Source of the DNA: Isochrysis galbana
Lineage: Eukaryota > Haptophyta > Isochrysidales > Isochrysidaceae
NCBI GenBank assembly: GCA_018136815.1
Contig: CM030939.1
Coordinates: 5,148,010-5,212,009, forward strand
Direction of reading: 5' to 3'
DNA length: 64,000 nucleotides
Shown: positions 58,701 to 64,000 of the stretch, one piece after another
Layout of the letters: the number at the start of each line of letters is the position of its first letter
Numbering within the stretch: the first letter of the stretch is position 1
Notes under the pieces: model-generated
The model's database searches: none
What the model was told of the DNA's origin: nothing
The model's input: the letters and a program-made list of their open reading frames with translations, nothing else
Translations under genes and position numbers: made by a program

Positions 58701-61700
58701 GTACACGCGGCGCAATGACGATGCGCTCTGGCCGGCGAGAAGCCCGTCCGATAGCACACCAGCGGCATGCCAAATGCCGCTCGTCTGCCTTGGCCAGCCG
58801 CTTCCCGCCAACATGCACGCCAGCCGAATATTGTCCGCAGCTCGGACACGTCGCACCGAGCGACGTAAGCCGTGCCAGATGGCAATCCGCACTGTGCGGC
58901 CGTCGATGACAGCGTGCCTCGACGTGAAGCGAGCACCACTGCCTCCGCCCCGGCCTCCGCCAGCCACCGGCCCGTCAGCACGCCGAGCCCGCCGCTTCCG
59001 CCGCTGAGCAAGTGCACTCCTCGCACGCCACGCCCAACCAGCGCGGGCAATCGCACCACCACCTTGCCGATGTTGGCGCCAGCTTGCAAGCAGCGGAACG
59101 CACCCAGCACCTCGCGCTCCATGTCGAAGGGTTGCAGCGGAAGACCGTGAAGCACCCCCGCCGAAGCACGAGACGACAAGAGGCCAAGCGTTTGGCGCAT
59201 CCACCAAGGCGACTGCTCCATCGTGCTGTCGAGAGCCAGCGCACGATATTCCGCGAGCGAGCACGCACGCATCCGCTCCGAGCTCCACACCGAGCGCTTG
59301 CCAATCTCGCTGAAGCAGCCGCGCTCTCGGCCAACAACGCCAATGACGATGGAATGAAGTCGGCGGACAGGCTGTTCAGCACGCCGAGCGCACGGCCGCC
59401 GCGCAAAAAGTGTGGCGCGCCAAACGAGAAGGCGCCCCCATCGCGAGAGCTCGTCATCCCAGTGCCGCCCGTGTAGAGTGCGTGCAGGAAGCGGTGCTTC
59501 GATGGTCTGCCCGCAGATACAACCGCGTGGCTGCCGAGCAAGTGCGCGTACTCGCCTGCAGCAAGGCCCACGCCTCCAGCGGCCGCGTGAACAATCATGC
59601 GGTGCAGTGACCGTGGCCGCCAGCCATTGAAGCTCATATGCACGGTGCTCCATGTCGTAGGCAGGCTGCTTGCCTGTGCGAACGAAAGCAGGCTGCTCTT
59701 CCGCGTCATCAAGCGAGCGTCTGCATCCGACACAGAACGTAGGGCAGCAACGGCATGACCCAGCGCAGGCATTCCACGAGCCAGGTGAGACACACCCATG
59801 CTGACAGCGCCAACGATGCAAGCACTGTCGCTCCCAGGCTGCCCCGGGTCGCCAGGATATGCGCCGAGAACATTGAGCACGTCGCGGAAGTTCAGGCCCA
59901 CGGCTCGCACATACAACGCAACGCGCCCGTCACTTGGCGCCGAGACCGGACGCTCTTGAGGCACGACACGCACGTTCGATAGCGCGCCCCGCACATCGAA
60001 GTGGAGCCGAACAGGACCTCCAAAGATTGCGAAGCCTCCAACAGGCGAGGCACGCTCGCGGAAGAACCATGCCAGGCTATCTCACCTTCCATTAGTGACG
60101 CAGCATAGCCCAACGCCTGGCTGCCTCCGTGCGTGAGCATCGCGAGACCGCGCAAGGAGCCATCCAGGTCAACACAGACCACCGACATCATCGAAATCTC
60201 CTGGCGCACGCAGCGGGCAAGCCCAATCGCACCGGGCGTGCATGGCGTCCATTTGACGGTCAACAGCCACCACGTGCGTGCCTGCCGTGGCTAACCACAG
60301 CGTGTTGGAGTCGGATGCACACAGATAATCGCGCGAAAGGCACAAGGCAGCCTCAATCGACACGAGCGCCGTCTGCACCGACCAGCCGCGATGATGGGCA
60401 AGCGCAAGGCCGCAGTAATACTCGGACCTAGGCCAAGACGCCAAAGATCCGGACGACGGAGGCCGCCTCACATCAGCAACCGTTCGTGTCTCAACGCACC
60501 ACACCGCAGATCCAACCGTCGATGGTGCATTCACAGCGTCGACGGTCCGCCAACCTGTCGAATACAAGTGGTGCCGCAACCCGACGGGCACAACGCTCGT
60601 CGTCCGCGACAAAGAGCGCACCTCGAACCCGCAAATGCTCACGGCGCACGGCTCTCTCCCACGAATGGCACCAGCGACACGTCGCACGACCCGCTACGAG
60701 GACCCAACGAGGCCATCGACCACAGAACACCTCGCGCGCTCTGCAGCCGGGCGTCTCCCACAGCGAATGGAAGACGTGGTCTCGCCGGCGCATTGCGCGT
60801 GCACCAATGTGGTCGAATGGAATGCACCGTCCATGTCGGCAGGATGGATCCCGTCCCGCGCAAGTCGGCGCGCCGACGTAGCTGTGACACCGCGACGCGC
60901 GATCTCGCGCACGTCCGCACCGCCGCCAACGTGCGGTACGCAGGGCCGTACTCGAGACCGAGTCCGCGTAGGGTCGTGTACAAAGCGTCGGAGTCGCAAA
61001 GCATCGTGCATTGCGCAAGTCCGCACGCACGCCACGTCGCCCGCTAGCCGCGCCACCCCCGCCCTGCCGGAGCAGTGCACAACTAACGGTGCACCTTCCT
61101 CAAGGCCCGTGCTGAAGACCTCGAATGCGCCGTCGGTGCCATGCATGCTAGCTTCAACAATCACGACGTCGTCCACAAACATCGGCTGCACAAAATACAC
61201 CTTCTCCAACCGCATCGCAGCCGCCTGCCCGAGCGCCGCCTGCCCGATCAGCGCGCGGCACTGACGAGCCATCTCCAGGTAGCCGGCCGCCGGGAAGACA
61301 ATGCGACCCCGCACCACGTGGTCCGCCACCAGAGCTCGCAGAGCACCCCCCACCTCGGACCGGAACATGCTCGCGCCGCCCTCGCTATCCCCCATCGCAA
61401 GCTGTGCAAGCGGGTGAACGGGGACACGCCACGCGAATGCACGGCGCGTAAAGCGAGCGGCTGAGACGTAACCCTCGAGGTCCGCGGGGCTGCCTGCGCT
61501 GCCCTGCACCACAGAGTGCACTATCGTGCCGCTATATCCAAATGAACTCACGCCGCCGACAGTCGCGTGCGACTCATCCACCTCGGTGCCTGACAACTGT
61601 GACGGAAGCAAGCAGTGTACGCCCGAGAGCGCGGAGAGCACGTGCGCGTTTAAGACGCGCAACTGCGCATTCGGCGCGGACTCGCGGTGACGCATGGCGA

Positions 61701-64000
61701 GGATCAGGCGAAGAAGGCCAGATGCACCGGCAGCCGGCTCTGCGTGACCCACGTTCGCCTTGATGCTCGCCACGGACGGAATGCGATAGTCCGTGCCGAT
61801 GGGCAGCACAACCGATGCCAAGGAGCTCGCCTCAATGGGATCGCCAAGCGCCGTACCAGTGCCGTGCGCCTCCACACGAGCAAGCAGAGACTTGTCGCTC
61901 GATGCAACTGCGTACGCTGTCTTCAGCAGGCTACGCTGAGCCTGCCCATTCGGCGCAGTCAGGCTGGCACTCCTGCCGTCTTGCCGCACACAGCTGCCAA
62001 GCACTGATCCCAACGGCGACGCGGCCGCCCGGGGGGCCTCCAGCTCGAAGGTGCAGCACGCCTCGCCACGCGCGTAGCCGTCGGCGCGGCGATCGAACGG
62101 CTTGCAGCTACCCGTCGCCGACGTCATGCCGGCAATGGCAAAGTTGATGCTCACCTCCGGAAGAAGCATCAGGCTGACACCAGCAACGAGCGCATTCGCG
62201 CACTCTTGCGCCTGCAATGCGCGATACGCGGAGTGCGCTGCAGCAAGAGCGGCCGAGCATGCCGTGTCGTATGAGACGCACGGCCCGTGCAACCCAAGCA
62301 CGAAAGAAAGTCGCCCCGCGGCTATCGAGTGGCTGCTCCCCGTCGCAGCGTACACGCTCCGGTGCATCGGACTCCCCCTCAAAATGTCCACCCAGTCTGT
62401 CGCCGCAATGCCTAGGAAGACACCGAGGCCGCTGCCATCCAAGGTAGACCGCTCTAGGCCAGAGCCGCAAAGAGCCGCGTAGCCGTGCTCCAGCAAGAGG
62501 CGCTGTTGCGGGTCCATCGAGGCCGCCTCGGCTGGAGACACACTGAAGTAGGCGTTGTCGAAGAGCTCCACCTCGTGTAGGAAACCGCCATGGCGGATAC
62601 GCATGCCCACAACGTCGGTCCCGTCGCCCACGGGCTCCATTTGCCATCGGCCCGATGGAACCTCCGTCATAGAGCTCACTGAAGTGCACACTAGCGCACG
62701 TGCGGCCGATGCACCGCGGGCGCGACCAGGAAGCTGCGAGCTCGTGCCGCACAAAAACACGCTCACGCTCGCTCCCGAGCTCGGCGCCGGCGCATCGGCG
62801 GCGACGCTCGCGCCGTGTGCGCCATGCGATGGTGAGCTGCGGCCCTCGAAGTACGAACACAACTGGCGAGCCGTCGGGTAATCAAAGATGAGAGTGCTCG
62901 GCAAGCTCAATCCGGAATGCGTCTTCAGCCGGTTTCCGAGCTCCACGGCCCCAAGAGAGTCTAGCCCTGCTTCCATCAGCGGCGTGTCCGCGTCGGTGCG
63001 ATGGCCTGACGTCTGCTGCATCAGCTCAAGGATGGTCGATAGATCCGTCACGGAAGATGGCGCGACGCCGACAGCGGGCGCAACAAAGGGCTCTCGACGC
63101 AAACGGCGCTCTGGGGCGAACGCCTCGAGCTGCTCGGGGACCTGCGCCATTGCACCAAGGTAGACGCCCCAGCGCACCACAAGCACAGCCAGCACCGAAG
63201 GGCACGGCGGCCGCATCGCGGCTTGAAGTGCCAAAAGCCCCTGTGGCGCCGATATCAAGCCAACCCCTCCCGCCTGAAGGCGAGCGCTCACGGCGCTCCC
63301 GGCAGCCATGCCCACGTCCGCCCATGGCCCCCACTGAAGACTGGCCCCAGACAAGCCGCGCGAACGGCGACAACCGCTCAACGAGTCCAAGCAGCTGTTG
63401 GCCGCCGAGTAGTTCGCCTGTCCTCGCCCGCCAAGCAACGCGGCGACGGATGAGTACAGCATGAACGAGCCCACCTCCAAGCTGCAGCTCTCCTGGTGCA
63501 GGTACCAGCCACCGCTCACCTTGGGAGCGTACACGCGACGCAATGACGATGCGCTCTGGCCGGCGAGAAGCCCGTCCGATAGCACACCAGCGGCATGCCA
63601 AATGCCGCTCGTCTGCCTTGGCCAGCCGCTTCCCGCCAACATGCACGCCAGCCGAATATTGTCCGCAGCCTCGGACACGTCGCACCGAGCGACGTAAGCC
63701 GTGCCAGATGGCAATCCGCACTGTGCGGCCGTCGATGACAGCGTGCCTCGACGTGAAGCGAGCACCACTGCCTCCGCCCCGGCCTCCGCCAGCCACCGGC
63801 CCGTCAGCACGCCGAGCCCGCCGCTTCCGCCGCTGAGCAAGTGCACTCCTCGCACGCCACGCCCAACCAGCGCGGGCAATCGCACCACCACCTTGCCGAT
63901 GTTGGCGCCAGCTTGCAAGCAGCGGAACGCACCCAGCACCTCGCGCTCCATGTCGAAGGGTTGCAGCGGAAGACCGTGAAGCACCCCCGCCGAAGCACGA
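43473..64000 (-). CDS. Giant modular type I polyketide synthase lacking acyltransferase domains (partial)
   Basis: The gene enters the window at the right edge, runs right to left and leaves into the N gap, so both ends are missing. Recognisable domains cover over 20 kb with no intron seen. The order per module is KS, DH, structural half-KR, ER, KR, ACP. No module has room for an acyltransferase: KS ends in [14 protein letters not shown] and DH begins about 40 residues later. Malonyl units would have to be loaded by a separate (trans) AT. The copies read almost identically, at a spacing of about 4.83 kb. Short indels break the frame in several places (listed per module). I treat it as one gene because the domain order is uninterrupted and all modules share strand and phase apart from these indels. 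Alternative: several decayed or separate genes. Product unknown. Confidence 0.85.
43758..48272 (-). repeat. PKS module 5 (last): KS-DH-ER-KR, with many 1-2 base indels
   Basis: KS about 48272-47013 (Cys 47763-47765), DH about 46980-46104, half-KR about 46100-45500, ER about 45436-44540, KR about 44540-43860. It is the same sequence as modules 3 and 4, with roughly eleven 1-2 base indels. Examples: four G instead of six near 47535, CA missing near 47378, and single bases gained or lost near 46655, 45272, 45165, 45133, 44964, 44458, 44036 and 44003. Identity with the array ends abruptly at about 43850, just past KR, where [19 protein letters not shown] replaces the usual linker. Confidence 0.85.
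48273..53106 (-). repeat. PKS module 4: KS-DH-ER-KR-ACP, nearly intact
   Basis: KS about 53106-51847 (Cys 52597-52599), DH about 51807-50937, half-KR about 50937-50330, ER about 50269-49369, KR about 49368-48687, ACP about 48657-48367 (Ser 48462-48464). Only two frame breaks were seen: a run of five G instead of six near 52373 inside KS, and one C short near 48832 at the KR end. From 52399 leftward the frame is open for 1,201 residues, from mid-KS to the KR. Motifs are the same as in module 3. Confidence 0.9.
53107..57939 (-). repeat. PKS module 3: KS-DH-ER-KR-ACP, nearly intact
   Basis: KS about 57939-56680 (Cys 57430-57432). DH about 56640-55770, with [10 protein letters not shown] (His codon 56492-56494; HxxxGxxxxP motif) and the second catalytic acid in [11 protein letters not shown] structural KR half about 55770-55160 follows. 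ER about 55102-54202 starts [20 protein letters not shown] and has the nucleotide motif [17 protein letters not shown] about 54201-53520. ACP about 53490-53200 (Ser 53296-53298). Frame breaks: one G short near 56661 in the KS-DH linker, one C short near 53650 at the KR end, one G short near 53478. A DH-to-KR frame of 980 residues between these is uninterrupted and is the best single view of the reducing half. Confidence 0.9.
57940..62766 (-). repeat. PKS module 2: KS-DH-ER-KR-ACP with many indels in the DH to half-KR part
   Basis: KS about 62766-61507, active Cys codon 62257-62259 ([10 protein letters not shown]), with [12 protein letters not shown] and [12 protein letters not shown] supplying the two His. 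DH about 61467-60600, ER about 59935-59035, KR about 59034-58353, ACP about 58323-58033 (Ser 58129-58131). Between about 60020 and 61065 at least ten 1-2 base indels occur relative to the other copies, for example at the ACCGGGCGTG and GACGTGGTCTCG positions. Single-base losses also lie near 59322, 58841 and 58297. Elsewhere it is intact and nearly identical to module 3. Confidence 0.85.
62767..64000 (-). repeat. PKS module 1 (partial): KR and ACP
   Basis: The window opens inside the ER-KR junction. The KR (64000 to about 63181) has the NADPH motif [13 protein letters not shown], the catalytic Lys in [11 protein letters not shown], Ser in [12 protein letters not shown] and Tyr/Asn in [13 protein letters not shown]. 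The ACP follows at about 63151-62861, with [19 protein letters not shown]; the phosphopantetheine Ser codon is 62956-62958. This portion is free of frame breaks and reads straight into the next KS, so it shows how the intact protein continues from one module to the next. Confidence 0.88.

Noticed and set aside
44139-63979. Plus-strand open frames repeated in each PKS module (for example about 210 residues near 46.0, 50.8 and 55.7 kb)
   Set aside because: They are antisense to conserved KS, DH, ER and KR motifs, recur only because the module recurs, and have no domain content.

Overview
The window is nuclear DNA of a GC-rich, intron-bearing microbial eukaryote, most likely an alga. Supporting this are split genes with short GT-AG introns (about 80-300 bases) and one GC-AG intron, a ClpS with an N-terminal extension as in plastid-targeted copies, a DYRK kinase of the plant/algal type, and core eukaryotic genes (GUF1, COX17, CNOT2, VPS72, PP2A catalytic subunit, SF3B3). 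A haptophyte is my best guess, because of the high GC, the GC donor and the protist-style type I polyketide synthase. No marker here proves it; a pelagophyte or another alga is possible.

Layout. 1-10.4 kb: a dispersed repeat, clpS (-), GUF1/LepA (+, ten exons), repeat-rich DNA and COX17 (-). 10.4-14.5 kb: a hAT transposase gene broken by a 2,043-bp terminal-inverted-repeat (TIR) element with TA target sites; the element is filled by a 204-bp satellite in a three-unit higher-order pattern. 15.7-22.3 kb: a G-rich tract, a DYRK-type kinase (+, eight exons), an assembly gap and CNOT2 (+). 22.3-26.7 kb: repeats, including a solo end of the same TIR element and a duplicated 745-bp unit with a tRNA-like segment. 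26.9-32.1 kb: VPS72/YL1 (-, four exons) and an octopine-dehydrogenase-like gene (+, six exons), each close to simple-sequence tracts. 33-35.6 kb: further copies of two dispersed repeat families. 35.6-43.4 kb: PP2A catalytic subunit (-, seven exons) and SF3B3 (+, twelve exons, cut by a second gap).

43.5-64 kb is one continuing feature: the 3' part of a giant type I polyketide synthase on the minus strand. It is built from nearly identical modules with a period of about 4.83 kb: four complete KS-DH-(structural KR)-ER-KR-ACP modules, or three plus a terminal one with a divergent carrier protein, preceded by a partial KR-ACP. No module has an acyltransferase domain. The copies differ by very few substitutions and mainly by 1-2 base indels, mostly in homopolymers, which break the reading frame. 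I read these mainly as consensus errors in a difficult repeat, though decay is not excluded.

The housekeeping genes share no pathway and face both ways, as expected of an ordinary nuclear region. Several have long polypurine or polypyrimidine tracts just upstream of the start codon. The PKS array is the item most worth following up: it predicts a trans-acyltransferase enzyme repeating the same fully reducing cycle. It is joined to the housekeeping genes only across an N gap.
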